Assembly: GCA_963971575.1 (NCBI GenBank) | Contig: OZ020613.1 | Location: 47,548,739 to 47,612,738, forward strand | DNA: 64,000 nucleotides | Direction: 5' to 3' | Source: Liopterus haemorrhoidalis | Taxonomy: Eukaryota; Arthropoda; Insecta; Coleoptera; Dytiscidae | Shown here: piece by piece, positions 1 through 11,289 of the stretch | Layout: each line of letters starts with the position of its first letter | Numbering within the stretch: position 1 is the stretch's first letter | The notes under the pieces: generated by a model | What the model saw: the letters and a program-made list of their open reading frames with translations, nothing else | The model's database searches: none | Told to the model about the DNA's origin: nothing | Position numbers and translations under genes: made by a program

Positions 1-454
1 TTGCCAAGATACAGGTCAGTCAGTTATTTAATTTTTTCAGTTTACGTTTCTTTAATGTACGTTTAACTTTTTAATTTTCAAATACGTTTAACAGTAACTA
101 GGAATTCATAGCTAACCGATATCTTTTTAAATTGTAAATGGTATATAACTATTTGCTATTTAACGTCGTATGTGAAATGTTTTTATAATATCATTCATAA
201 AAAAATTATTACAAATTTAATTACAGTATTAAAATTAAAATTTAATTTTCAATAATTATTACAAATTTTCATGTTTTTCAAGTACCGTGAGGTATTCTAA
301 TGGCTCATGGTTTTTGTGAGAAATCAAAAATTGTTAATTGTTGTTTCTATGATGGCTCGACATATAAACTATCAATATTTGTCCACTTTACATCTCTTTT
401 TTGATTTGATCAAAAATCGTTTAATTTTGTGATAAAACAATATATTGGTCAATT
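1..454. other. AT-rich non-coding sequence
   Basis: AT-rich sequence without a supported gene. It lies upstream of the gene F finger exon and is probably intron. No acidic exon like those of genes A, B and D is visible, so the 5' exons of gene F must lie before the window. Confidence 0.5.
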
Positions 455-650
455 TGTCTTTGTCGGTCTTTTGTCTGTTGGCCTTTTGTTTTTGTCGGCC
501 TTTTGTCTTTATTGCCCTTTTTCCCGTGTCTGCCTTTCGTCCGTGTCAGATTTCGCCCGTGTCGGCTTTTCGCCAGTGTCGGCCTTTCGTCCATGTCGGC
601 CTTACGTCCATGTCGGCCTTACGTCTATGTCGGCCTTTGTCCGGATCCTC
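455..650 (+). repeat. 17-bp minisatellite
   Basis: About twelve imperfect tandem copies of a roughly 17-base unit close to TGTCGGCCTTTCGTCCA. It is much more G+C rich than its surroundings. Open frames across it in three phases are a by-product of the repeat and are not called as genes. Confidence 0.85.
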
Positions 651-811
651 TGATAGTAAGATCTAGGTTATTTAGAATCTGTTATCGTTGCTTTTTTGCT
701 CTACGAAACCCTGAAAACGACAAATACATGTTCAGAATAAATATGTATTATATTGATAATTAATTTTATTTCAATTTACTACATCATTAATCAAAGTAAA
801 TTTATTTGCAG

Positions 812-1350
812 CTAGAGGAACATCTTGCAATAATTCAAATGAGGGTCAATATCCGTCAGTTAACAATTTGAAACAACGCACAACAACTTTACATAAATGT
901 AACATATGTATGGAGACATTTGAACGACCTAATACCCTTCGTAAACATAAAAGAATACATTCTGGACATAAGCCATTCGAATGTATACTCTGTAACAAAA
1001 CATTTTCATGGATATCACATCTTATTATTCATAAACGAGTACATTCTGGTGAGAGACCATTCAAATGTGATCAGTGTGATAAAGCATTTTCGCAGAAGCC
1101 ACAACTCGCTAGTCACAAACGAACTCATTCTGGAGAGAAACCATTCAAATGTGATCAGTGTGATAAAGCATTTTCACAATTAGCAACACTCATGAATCAC
1201 AGACGACTACATTCTGGAGAGAAACCATTCGAATGTGATGTATGCGATAAAGCATTTTCGCAGAAGCCACAGCTCATTAGTCACAAACGAATCCATTCGA
1301 AAGAGAGACCTATAAAATATTATCGTACTCATCGTACTCACCATTATTAG
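812..1350 (+). CDS. Gene F, last exon: 5-finger C2H2 zinc-finger protein (5' partial)
   Basis: Last exon of a C2H2 zinc-finger gene, inferred to encode a nuclear sequence-specific DNA-binding protein. The exon follows a TTTATTTGCAG acceptor (AG at 810-811) and is entered in phase 1, as in genes A, B, C and D. After a linker of about 25 residues come five canonical fingers (C-x2-C-x12-H-x3-H) joined by HSGxKPF or HSGERPF linkers. Finger 1 (CNICMETFERP...) is of the family's distinct first-finger type. Fingers 3 and 5 are nearly identical (SQKPQL), which suggests internal duplication. After finger 5 the linker degenerates (HSKERPIKYY) and the frame stops at TAG 1348-1350. The protein is short for the family. 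The acidic 5' exons are outside the window. No KRAB, ZAD or BTB domain is seen. Confidence 0.9.
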
Positions 1351-2995
1351 TTAGAAAGACTTTTTACAAAATGTGCATATATATCTAACTAAACATAAAT
1401 TAATTTATACAAAGGAGGACTTATTGATATATGGATGAGAGATCTTTTAATATAAGCAATGCTAGATGTGCAATGGAAAAAGCTTTTTAAAAGTAAGCGT
1501 CCACTGGGCTGCAACGCACGCCGCATATAGCGCACTTATTGCACACGCATATAGAAAATTATTTCTTACCGTATTTTAAATGGGTACGTCCATTACTCTG
1601 CGCCGCAAGCATTGCATTCCCGCTAATGCGATCAGCATTCTCGATAAAGAACATTTTTGCCGATACGGCGTTAAGATCTGACATCACATTACACAAAATT
1701 ATAGAATAAACTTATCATTTTGTTTTTGTAATAAATATATAAATATACGTACTTTAAAGTAACTGCGAATCTTTCATGAATGTTGTGTTATTTCTAATTA
1801 AATCAAGCTCAGGTCGTGTATCAGAATTACAACTTTTGATGGTTAATTCTAAAATAGTAAAAAAAACGTCAATATTTTCCAATAGGTCTGGGAATCCTGT
1901 ATATAATTCCTCAAAACAGTTTTTTTTGTTTTTGTTAATATTGCCAACAGCTTTACTTACGATTATGAATTCGCGACTGAACTGCGACTCTATGATTCGT
2001 GTGATTTTTGCAGTGCTTTCATTGCATCTTAAGTATTCACAGACAAAGGTGTGATAAGTTCGCTGTCTTCGGCAATTTATGTGCAGATCACTGGCCGCTT
2101 ATATTTAAAATAACCTAGTTGAATAGGTTATCTAATAAAAAATGTTTACCGTAGTGATCCGCCAAAGCGAGTAAACTGTATATAAAACGGGGTATACTAT
2201 CACGGGAAAGAGAGGTAGTGGAAACTATTCACTGACGCGGCATGTATGGCATTCTTGATTTATAAAACGCTAATCAAAACTTAATTTATAGTGTTTTGCC
2301 CTCAACTGTTTTATACAGAATGGTGCTAAAGTAAAATATAAAATTTATTCCGAAACATACATAATTACCTATATATATATTTTTTCTTATTTGTTTTTGA
2401 TTAATTTTTCATATTTATTTTATTTTTATTGTTTTATTTCTGTTGAGAATTATATATTTACTAAAATTGCTCACCTGTTTACAACCATCAAAAATCATTT
2501 TAAAAAAAACTACCATAGTCCTAGTGGCTGTCACTATAACATAACAGTCATAGTAACGTTCTTTTATAGGTAAATGTGTATGATAAAATTGGAAAAAGGT
2601 ACAAAATCTATATGGAAGTAACAAGATATTGTTAGAATGCTTCGGGGAGCCAACGATAGCCGATCGAACGGTAACCGACGGAACCCTCAGAATCTTATTT
2701 TTCGCGGAAATCCCGTACCGGTTCTGTTTCTAAAAAAAAAATTTTAAGTTTAGGGTATTGGAGTGGGGTTTTCGGGGTGCCACGGTTCTGTTCCGGTTCG
2801 GTTTTCCGGCTCTGATATTTACTATATTGGTTCAAACTAATAAATAAATTGAACTATGATTTTTGTTTTGTTGCCAGATCCCATCTAATATTTTAGGTAG
2901 CTTTGCAGCATATGTAAAGAAGAATAGAAGGCAATTATAAAAAAAAAATCCGCATCTGCTATGGTATAACAAAAGCAAAATGAGTAGTAAGAATA
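1351..2995. other. Intergenic, no gene recognised
   Basis: No supported coding region. Two stretches (about 1495-1680 and 2640-2820) are less AT-rich than the rest and could be transposon remains, but I found no terminal repeats or protein relic in them. Short open frames at 1776 and 2391 have low-complexity translations. Confidence 0.4.
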
Positions 2996-3661
2996 CGAGG
3001 GCCGTTTCAAAAGTAAGTTACACTATTTTTTTAAATCCGTGTGGTTGGCGGGAAAAATCTGGGAGTTCCAGGGAATTTGCGTCTGGGTGTAGTGGCAGCA
3101 CTGTAAAATTTCAATGCGCGTGCGTCGATCGATTTGGCAGTCAGGCTCCAGCCACTATAGAGACTCCACTTGCTCCTACTGCTGATTGCGAAGTTCGTGG
3201 TGTTATTCGTTTTTTGACGGTAAAAAATAAAAATGCTATTGAAATACATCGCGAGTTGTGTAGTGTTTATGGTGAAGACGTTATGTCAAGGCCAATGGTT
3301 TGTCGTTAGCGCCAATCATTCATTGAAGGGAGAACAAGATTACACGATGAACAACGAAGTGGTCGCCCCTCCTCTTGACCTTGCACCAAGTGACTTCCAC
3401 CTGTTTTCGCAGCTGAAGCAACATCTTAAGGGAAGACGCTTCACAAACGAAGATAATTTGAAACAAGAAGTTAAAAGATGGATAACCAGACACTGGATTG
3501 AAAAAACTTTTACCACGGTACCAAAAATGTTTTGAAAAACAAGGCGATTATGTAGAAAAATAAGTTTAATATGTAATTTTCGAAATATACTTTTTTAATT
3601 TTTTTTTACTTTTATTTATTTTTTTAAAAAATAGTGTAAATTACTTTTGAGATGACCCTCG
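2996..3661 (+). mobile_element. Internally deleted mariner-family transposon
   Basis: Terminal inverted repeats of about 38 bp: CGAGGGCCGTTTCAAAAG at the left and its near-complement CTTTTGAGATGACCCTCG at the right. A TA dinucleotide precedes the left end. Inside, an N-terminal mariner helix-turn-helix piece (...AIEIHRELCSVYGEDVMS) runs to about 3300. After a jump and a frame change comes a C-terminal piece (DLAPSDFHLFSQLKQH...) to about 3533. The catalytic core is missing, so the copy is non-autonomous. Confidence 0.85.
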
Positions 3662-3689
3662 AATTTTTTTATGGTTACATATGTATATC

Positions 3690-4330
3690 GATATAGATAA
3701 CTATAGGAGGAGTGCCACTAGAAAATGTGACGATTTTGTGTATCTTGGGAGCAAAATCACATCCGATGGACGAAGCAAGGACCTTGTCAGTCGCATCCAT
3801 CAGGCCAAGATAGCTTTCAACAAAAAAATACACTATTTACCTCTAGTAATATCAACTTGGAACTTAGGAAGCAACTGGTGAAAACATTCGTTTGGAGTAT
3901 AATGTTTTACGGCAGTGAGACAGGAAACTCAGGGCAACGGAAAGAAAGTGGGGTCGTTGTAAGTTGTGGTGTTACCGAAGAATGCTCAAGATTCCCTGGA
4001 TGGACAGAGTCACAAATGAAGAGGTGGTCCGGAGGATTGGAGAGGATTGGACGTGTCTGATGAATGCTTTCAGTAAAAGAAAAAATTCTCGGACCAGACA
4101 CACAGGACTAGTCACTACCATACTGGAGGGCGCAGTAGATGGAACAAACTGCAGGGGCAGACCCAGAATAGACTACATTGGACAGTTAATCTCCATTAAC
4201 TAGGATGCCTCTCTTTCATCCAACTTAAAAGACTGGCCCAAGATCGAGACGCGTGGAGAGCTGCTGCCAACCAATCCTTGGGTTGAAACCGCGGCAGAAG
4301 ATATATATCCACAGAAATCTTAAGGCTCGT
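3690..4330 (+). pseudogene. Non-LTR retrotransposon 3' fragment
   Basis: C-terminal end of a LINE polyprotein in several frames: FVYLGSKITSDGR, then LRKQLVKTFVWSIMFYGSET, then MWCYRRMLKIPW, then GRPRIDYIGQL, then a tail reading RLAQDRDAWRAAANQSLG. This order is typical of the post-reverse-transcriptase region of the endonuclease/RT proteins abundant in insects. At least three frame changes show it is dead. Clade assignment (RTE-like) is tentative. Confidence 0.75.
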
Positions 4331-4454
4331 TAACTTTTCAAGGAGAGGTAAATCAAGTGAGCAGGTTACTTGCTCGCTTTTATCGTAAGCAAGTAACCAG
4401 ACAATTATTATTCTCATTTGGGCATATGATTCTCACATATGTTAGAGTTGCTCC

Positions 4455-4625
4455 AGGAAGAGAATGGAAAGGAGTAAAGAGTGGGTAAGTAAATGGATCG
4501 CCAGAGAAATACATTTGGGACCTCTGCATTTCTCTTTATAGAACTTTATTGGGAAGATCCGGCAGAATACAGATCGTGCTTGAGAATATTATCTCATCAA
4601 ATTCACGACATAATGTATGTTTACG
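4455..4625 (+). pseudogene. PIF/Harbinger-like transposase N-terminal relic
   Basis: One frame reads WVSKWIAREIHLGPLHFSL then stops. A second frame reads IELYWEDPAEYRSCLRI. Joined in order, these resemble the N-terminal region of ALP1/Harbinger-type nucleases. No DDE core follows. Short, and assigned on pattern alone. Confidence 0.4.
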
Positions 4626-5389
4626 TCTTTTACGTGATGCAAGACGCTTGTCAAGTCACTAAAACGTATCCAAACAAGCCAAATGTGTCCGCGGGTAACT
4701 TGATAAATTTGTTTGTTAAATTTCGGCGTGGTGATAAGTTTGGTAAAAGCAGAATGGTTCTCAGTTGCTTTGCCTTCAAATTTGAAACAAATAAATGTTT
4801 ACACACTTTTCTCTCTTGTTTTATTTATTTTTCTTAAATTTTATGTAACGGGAAAACAAGAAATTTTGAATAAAAGGTTCGAATATGACAAAAAACAAAT
4901 TTTCGAAAATTTAGTTTTAAATTTTATTAATAAATGGAAGAAATAACACGTAGTTTCTAAGAAATATGAGTAATGTAATTTAGGAACCAGTGCAATATTG
5001 GCAAGCTTCCCCTATTACATAATAAGTATATATTGTTTTATTACTTTGGCCGTGAGCGGCATCTGGAGAAGAGAAGAAAAATATAGATAGATGGAAAGAG
5101 TTGTGGGAGGCCTATGTATGGTCAGAAATGGACTCCGTGAGATGGCGTTATGTCATTTTTTGCTTATTTAACATTTATTTATTATTATTATTTTTCTTTT
5201 TGTATATGTCTGTTTTGTAAAGGTGTAAATTAATCAGAATAAAGAACTATTTTTATTATTATTTGGGGTTTGTCAGATCTTGACAAGTGTGTACTAATCG
5301 GAAACTTCAGTAACTTTTTTAGCCACGTCATACTAGAGACTGATGGAGCTAAATACATGTGGCTGCTTCCCAATCCTGGCGGTATGAAG
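4626..5389. other. Intergenic, no gene recognised
   Basis: The open frame at 4493-4837 continues past the Harbinger-like piece into sequence without recognisable domains and is not called. No RNA gene or inverted repeat was seen. Confidence 0.4.
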
Positions 5390-5720
5390 ACGTGGAGATT
5401 ACGTCAGATTTAGTGCCCATACAATGTGAAGTGACACGAGCAACACTGATTTCTAAATCCTGTAGATCAAAAAGGTGACAGAAGATTTGCAGGCGGGAAT
5501 GGACTCAATTTCCTTTCGGTAGGCGGCTTTTATACCACCCAAAACACCAACTATCAGGACTATAAGCTTAACTTTATATCCTGGATACAGTTTTCTAAGC
5601 TCGGACAAGAGATCCATATACTTGAACCTCTTTACCTCCTCCTTGAGAGAGATATTCTTCTCAACAGGACTTGAGAGGAGGGTATGTCCGGTTTAGTAAC
5701 TGTCAGTAACCACGAGGTGG
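5390..5720 (-). pseudogene. LINE polyprotein tail relic
   Basis: Reverse strand reads ...MDLLSELRKLYPGYKVKL then IVLIVGVLGGIKAAYRKE then IPACKSS. The motif order resembles the C-terminal tail of some site-specific-type LINE polyproteins (R2/R4/NeSL-like group). No reverse transcriptase is attached. Assignment is from memory of the family pattern. Confidence 0.35.
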
Positions 5721-6164
5721 CGAAAGAGTAATTATAATTATTATTACACTTAGTCTACATAGTTCAAGTAACAATCGTACAATATGCGAGCGGCGAACTA
5801 ATATGGTTTTGCGCTCTTATATTGACACCACTTTACTACCTTTATTTTTTTCTCTCTCTCATCTTGGTTATAATCTTTTATGATGGTTGCACGAATTCTA
5901 ATATCTAATGCAGAACGATAAAAATACATCAATGATTAAGAATATGGTGATGATTCCCAGGATTTTAATGCTTTTCCCAGCAAGTTTATGGTCATAAATC
6001 ATGAGACATGTGAAACAGTTAAACTTTTCCTTTCAAATTAATAAATCTCTATTTAGTAAATGCAACAAATTTATCACTGTGTTACATAATTAACTTTAAA
6101 CTAATATATATATAATCGTAACAAGAGAAACGAAACAAATTAGTAAAAAACAAATAATTTTCCC
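5721..6164. other. AT-rich intergenic
   Basis: Nothing supported; low-complexity AT-rich sequence downstream of gene A and its mariner insertion. Confidence 0.4.
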
Positions 6165-6700
6165 TATTTGCGCAGTGATCAAGAAATCTATTGAATAGGC
6201 TATTTTAATTTCCATTCTGAGCTGTTCTAGCTTTTAGCTCGATATATTTTGTCCAACGATGTTCAAACTTCTTTAAGCCTTCCAAAAAATACTATTTCTT
6301 GAAGTCTGCAAAATAGGCATATGTTTCAGCGATGATTTCCTCGTTCGATGCGAAACTTTTTCCAGCAGGCCATTTCTTCATGTTTGGAAAGAGAAAGTAG
6401 TCGCAAGGGGCCAAATCTGAACAATGGTATGGATGAAGAAGCAGTTTGTAGCGTAATTGAACCAATTTGGCTAGTACAATTGCATTGTGAGCAAACGCGG
6501 CACCCAGCTTGCCAATAGTTTTTTCATGCCCAAATGTTCGTGCAGGATATGAAGCACACGTTCGTCTAAAATATTTACCACCTTGTCTATCTCAAGTATC
6601 TACACGCAACGGTCGTCCAGCACGATATCATGAATTTTATTTACCATCTTTTCAGGTGTGACCTTATTTGGACGTCCTGTGCACTTAGCATCATTATTGC
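6165..6700 (-). mobile_element. Deleted mariner remnant 3' of gene A
   Basis: Reading the minus strand: an N-terminal piece (KVTPEKMVNKIHDIVLDD; ILHEHLGMKKLLASW) at about 6690-6510 is joined directly to a C-terminal piece (AFAHNAIVLAKLVQ...; CDYFLFPNMKKWPAGKSF; KFEHRWTKYIELK) at about 6500-6165. The catalytic middle is absent. It abuts the decayed last fingers of gene A, so it inserted into or just after the old 3' end of that finger exon. Confidence 0.8.
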
Positions 6701-6809
6701 CCAACATTGAAAATGATTCGTTAAACTATTCTCATTTGTATGGCTTCTCACTAGAGTGTATTGTTGTGTGAGCAGTGAGAGTTGATAACCGTGTAAATGT
6801 TTTATTACA
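6701..6809 (-). pseudogene. Relic finger beyond gene A stop
   Basis: Past the gene A stop the same frame continues as CNKTFTRLSTLTAH, then HSSEKPYK, then stops again. This is an eleventh finger cut off when a CAG (the Gln of CDQC) became TAG at 6812-6810. The relic runs into the mariner remnant. Confidence 0.8.
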
Positions 6810-7762
6810 CTAATCGCATCTGTATGGCTTTTCGGTAGAATGTATTTGTTTGTGAGCAATGAAAGTTGATAAGCGTGTAAATCTTTTTAAACACTGTTCA
6901 CATTTGTATGGCTTCTCACCAGAATGTAATCGTTTGTGTATAGTAAGTTGTATAGTTTGCGAAAATGTTTTATCACACTGATCACATTTATATGGTTTCT
7001 CTCCAGAATGTGTTCGTTTGTGTATAATGAGATGTGGTGATTGCGTAAATGCTTTATTACACTGTTCACATTTGAATGGTTTTTCTCCAGAATGTAATCG
7101 TTTGTGATTAAGGAGAGCTGATGAATTTGAAAAAGCTTTAATACACTGGTCACATTTGAATGGCTTCTCTCCAGAATGTGATCGTTTGTGTCTAATGAGA
7201 TCTGATAAATTTGAAAATGCTTTATCACACTGATCACATTTAAATGGTTTTTCCCCAGAATGTATTCGTTTGTGTCTAATAAGATTAGATGAATCTGAAA
7301 ATTCTTTATTACACTCATTACATTTAAATGCTTTTTCTCCAGAATGTATACGTTTGTGGTTAATGAGTATACCCTTTTGACTAAATTTTTTATTACATTG
7401 TTCACATTTGAATGCTTTCTCTCCAGAATGTATTTGTTTGTGTCTAAGGAGATGTGATGAATGTGCAAATGCTTTATCGCACTGATCACAAGTGAATGGT
7501 TTCTCCCCAGAATGTATTCGTTTGTGTGTAATGAGATGTGATAAACGTGAAAATGATTTATTGCACTGCTCGCATCTGAATGGCTTCTCACGAATATGTA
7601 ATAATGTATGTGCAGCAAGATCTCGACTTTGAGCTAATGTTTCTTCACATACATCACACGTATAACATGTTTTTATTGTTTGTGTTGTATTAATCTGTTT
7701 GAACTGGTTAACGTACGTCGACAAGCAACTCTCATCTGGATTACTGGAAGATGTTGCGCTAC
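6810..7762 (-). CDS. Gene A exon 4: 10-finger C2H2 zinc-finger protein
   Basis: Finger exon of gene A. Model: exon 1 11289-11172, exon 2 11018-10887, exon 3 9174-9019, exon 4 7762-6810; 452 aa, all junctions phase 1. The exon follows a TTTATTTGTTTGCAG acceptor. A Ser-rich linker (GSATSSSNPDESC) is followed by ten C2H2 fingers. Finger 1 (CDVCEETLAQSRDLAAH) is atypical, with Leu for the usual Phe. Fingers 2-10 are canonical with HSGEKPFKC linkers. Inferred role: nuclear DNA-binding regulator with N-terminal acidic exons carrying K-x-E motifs; targets cannot be read from the sequence. It ends at TAG inside what was an eleventh finger. Intron 2 carries nested inverted-repeat elements and intron 3 a MITE. 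The distal start 7889 of the open frame is intron read-through and was rejected. Confidence 0.93.
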
Positions 7763-7993
7763 CTGCAAACAAATAAAAAATGTAAATAGTGTGTATACAG
7801 GATGTTTGTTTGAAAAGCCGCACCTCGAATAACTTCTTTATTTTAAGAGATACAAAAAAAATCTTCAGAAGAAAAGTTAAACTAGACAAAATGACCCACT
7901 TAAAGATTATATTAATAATTCTACATCACTTCCGGTTTCAGAGGAAATTGTTTCAACTTTTTATCTATCATAAAGAAACGGTACTTTATTTAT
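7763..7993. other. Gene A intron 3, proximal part
   Basis: Intron sequence. Near 7795 a short ACAGGATGTTTGTTTGAAAAG stretch looks like a transposon end but no partner was found. Confidence 0.35.
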
Positions 7994-8707
7994 TTTTTCT
8001 TGAAAGTACATTAAATCAGCTTTACAAGGATATCAAAATATCATACTTTAATTTAAACCATTTCAAAATGACGACCATTATTTACAAAATAATAAATAAC
8101 ATAAAAATTGTAGAAACTAAGTTATAAAAATATATAACATTATGTAACTAGGAAACACAATAAAACAAAATATGACTAAAGTTAGTAATAAACTAAGGAA
8201 AATTTACAAATGTTCAATATGGCCGCCGTTGTTATCCACACATTTTCTCATTCGTAATAAAAACTCTTCTATTACATTTAGAACGGTATACTCTTGAATT
8301 TCCCTGATGGATGTTCTTACCTTATGTTCCAAGTATTCTAACCTTTACCTTCAAGATACCTTTCTTGGTAGAGTTGCTGGGCCCTAACAGAATTTATTGG
8401 ACATTCCTCGAATGTCAAAACCATAATTTGTCATTTCTTCATTTGAATAACGTACGTAAGCCATAATTACAAAAGATTTGATGCTATCACCTTTAATGTC
8501 AAACTCTACTAACAGCCAAGAAAATTTGCAGGTTTTATTTGGCTTTTTTATATAACAAAATCATTTTCAAAGCTTGCTATGTTTAACTTTGTCCGATTTA
8601 TGTTATTTATTATTTTGTAAATAAATAGTCGCCATTTTGAAATGGTTAAAGTTAAAGTATGATATTTTGATATCCTTGTAGAGCTAATTTAATGTACTTT
8701 TCCTGTA
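7994..8707. mobile_element. MITE-like element with ~105-bp inverted ends
   Basis: Positions 7997-8100 and 8603-8706 are inverted repeats over about 100 bases. Both arms contain TACAAGGATATCAAAATATC and a CATTTCAAAATGGCGAC-like block. Between them, on the minus strand, CVDNNGGHIEHL near 8220 is the C-terminal signature of a Tc1/mariner-type transposase. So it is probably an internally deleted DNA transposon. It lies in gene A intron 3. Confidence 0.75.
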
Positions 8708-9018
8708 TGTAGGTCGAAGAACTTAAAATGCATGCCACATGTTAACTCGTTAGCTCTAGGTGGTCACAATTTCTATCATGCAGACAGACACATGTGTGAG
8801 AGTATAAGACTTCCTTATTTGCACTTACGAAACCATCTAAAGGCAGAATTAGCTTTGAATCATTTGTTGATATGCCTAAAATATATATTTCCTGAAGCAC
8901 ACTTGCTGAATACACTGAAAAATTAACTCGCTTGTGACAATTGTAAATATGTGCAAAGTAACAGTAACAGTACTATAAAATTAGAGGTAACTTACTAATA
9001 TAAAAATTACTGACTAAC
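8708..9018. other. Gene A intron 3, distal part
   Basis: Contains a dispersed repeat around 8710-8830 (ATGCAGACAGACACATG) related to sequences near 23420-23530 and 24590-24680. The open frame at 8732-8926 lies in this repeat and is not a gene. Confidence 0.35.
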
Positions 9019-9174
9019 CTATATCTTGTTCAGCTGCACTCTCCTCATGTTCACAGTCCTCTCCACATTCAGACTTGATGTCAATCTCCCCAGTCAAGAT
9101 ATTAGTGTTGCAATTATACTGGGGCATGTCTTCATTAGATGTTATGCAAAAGGCCTCCGGTGTACTGCGACTCC
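9019..9174 (-). CDS. Gene A exon 3 (acidic cassette)
   Basis: 156 bases, 52 codons, phase 1 at both ends. Acceptor TTAGTTTCAG, donor ATAG|GTTAGT. Reads GSRSTPEAFCITSNEDMPQY, later EIDIKSECGEDCEHEESAA. Clearly homologous to gene B exon 3 (53297-53145) and gene D exon 3 (38840-38998). IKSE matches the consensus sumoylation motif. Confidence 0.82.
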
Positions 9175-9687
9175 CTGAAACTAAAATACTAATATTTACT
9201 ATTACTTACAGGGTTATTTCCTAAGTATATTTCCTCGGAAATGTAATTCTTGACAAATTAAAAAGTAATATTGTAGAATGGGTTATTACGAATCGTTTGA
9301 GTGGACAAGTACGCGTGTAGCTTCTTCAAATGCTAAGTTACGATTGCCCCAGTGGTGCAGATAGCGTCATGTTTGCCTCACGTCTCAAGCTCAAAATTAT
9401 TACTTAATTTGAAAAACACGACGAAATAGTACACTCTAATATTTAGTTGATAATTATTAGAAATAAGATATTTTGTACTAATTTCTTAAGTTCTACTTTC
9501 TTGAATTATTAAATTCCCCCCCCCCCAATCCCAAATTTAGAATCTTCGGAAATTAGTTATAATAAAAGTTGGCAACACTGATTATTCAGCCTATGCTTTC
9601 AGTGTAAAATAGTTTTCAGTCCATCCTTGACATAGAAATTATATTTATTTTATTCTAAAAATCATATTAAAAACTATTTATAGGTAA
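9175..9687. other. Gene A intron 2, proximal part
   Basis: Intron sequence; no gene or clear repeat end. A run of C occurs near 9515-9525. Confidence 0.4.
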
Positions 9688-10735
9688 CCCCTTTTAAGAT
9701 TGCAGCGCCAATGTGGCAAAATCGAAACTGACCAAATAGACAGTAACAACTTTTTGACATATGAACAATAGGGGAAATTTTTAAGATCGCAGCGCCGTAT
9801 GCGCAAAGCAGGAACACTCGAAAGCCACATTAAACTGTTATTCGTGTATTTGTTTACATGGTGAAAATGAACACGAGTTGTATTTTTCCTGTTTTCCGAG
9901 CTTTTTTTAATTTAAAGGTAATCTACGATTTACAAGATATGTAATAATATACTATTCTAAAGAAATTTCAAGGATATTTTTAGTTTTTCATTGTATTTTT
10001 AATTCTTTTTGACTGTCTGTCAATATAATAACAACTAAAATATGGTAAATATATTAGTAAAAATTAATATCTCTGCCTGAAAAAGTAGAAGGGCCTTTTA
10101 ATATATCAACTAATGATTTAGGTAAATTTTGGGTGCGATAAATGCTTTTTTTCAGTCTTTTTTTTTTGGACGTAAAACATCACTTTCCATAAAATGCAAC
10201 GGGCTAACAAGCATGCATGGGCTTGGATTTTTGCCCATTTTTAGATTTTGAGTCCATAAAAACCTACGATCCACTTTCTCTCTGCCTCCAAACGTCGGTT
10301 CAATTGATATTTTTTTCGATTTAGGTAAATTATGGAATGTTTAAGAAGGATTCTTCATTATTCACGATTTACATTGCGGCACACAACAAAATTGATTGTT
10401 TTTTTCCATGATACACAACAATAAAACACAAACAACAAAAAAACACGTATTTCTCCATTGAACAAAACAAAACAATGTGGCTTTCGTATCTTTCACAAAT
10501 TGCCACCAGATGTCAGGGCGTTTAGGAAGTTTCCCTATACGTTGTAATCTGACATTTAGATAGAATTTATTAATATTTATATCTTGATTTGTGTTTTCTT
10601 AATAAATATTACACTTATGCCAAACAGATACAAAATCTAAACATCCAAACAAACGTAACACGTGTGTCAGAACAATAACAAACTTGTCTATTTGGTTAGT
10701 TCAACATACTTCCGCCAGATAGAGTCTCTCTTATG
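9688..10735. repeat. Nested inverted-repeat (MITE-like) elements
   Basis: Two nested pairs. Outer: GACCAAATAGAC near 9731 pairs with GTCTATTTGGTTAG near 10685. Inner: CGAAAGCCACATT near 9818 pairs with its complement AATGTGGCTTTCG near 10474, and AGGGGAAATTTTTAAG near 9772 loosely pairs with sequence near 10525-10540. The block TTTTAAGATYGCAGCGCC occurs twice at the left (9696 and 9780). No transposase relic inside. Lies in gene A intron 2. Confidence 0.5.
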
Positions 10736-10886
10736 ATCATTGGCTATAAAAATAATATTTTCTTTACAGCGTGTAAGTGACTATCGACATGTTACAGGAT
10801 AGATCTTCCTTCACAGTAGTTACACTAAGAAAACATTTTAAATATTCAGTGGGAGCATAAGCATCAATTAAACTATCTATACTGAC

Positions 10887-11018
10887 CAATGTTTGCGACA
10901 GCTACATTTTCCAGTACATTCTCTAATTCACTGGTGTCCACAGGTTCAGACTTAATGTAAATCTCTTCTAATTTAAGATTATTGTGGTATTCATCGTCTA
11001 TAACTTCATCTTTGATTT
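10887..11018 (-). CDS. Gene A exon 2 (acidic cassette)
   Basis: 132 bases, 44 codons, phase 1/1. Acceptor TTTTGCAG, donor ATTG|GTCAGT. Reads EIKDEVIDDEYHNNLKLEEI then YIKSEPVDTSELENV then VAVANIG. Contains two K-x-E motifs (IKDE, IKSE). Homologous to gene B exon 2 (same length), gene D exon 2 and the acidic exon of gene E. Confidence 0.85.
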
Positions 11019-11171
11019 CTGCAAAACCAGATGAGTGTAAGCTAAATGTTTGTTCACTGCGAAATATGTATTATTTAAAATATACACTACTCAAATATTG
11101 CTGAAATTCGTTTGAACTGTGAACAAAATCTGATAAAATGTAAGTTCGTTGTTAATGTACTCATTACTAAC

Positions 11172-11289
11172 CATTTTTCCATTCAGCTTTGATCTCTATT
11201 TCAGTTTTCATTTCATGTTCATCGGTGTCTATACATTCTGTTTTAATATAAATTTCTATTTCACTATCATTGTCTCTTGTATCATTCAT
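11172..11289 (-). CDS. Gene A exon 1 (start exon, acidic)
   Basis: 118 bases from ATG at 11289; donor AATG|GTTAGT. Reads MNDTRDNDSEIEIYIKTE, ending KAEWKNG. The start is chosen because genes B and D have an ATGAAT start in an exon of almost the same length (121 and 118) ending in the same phase. K-x-E motifs IKTE and IKAE are present. Confidence 0.82.

Noticed and set aside
4493..4837. A 114-residue host gene
   Set aside because: Its start overlaps Harbinger-like sequence in a shifted frame and the remainder has no recognisable domain.
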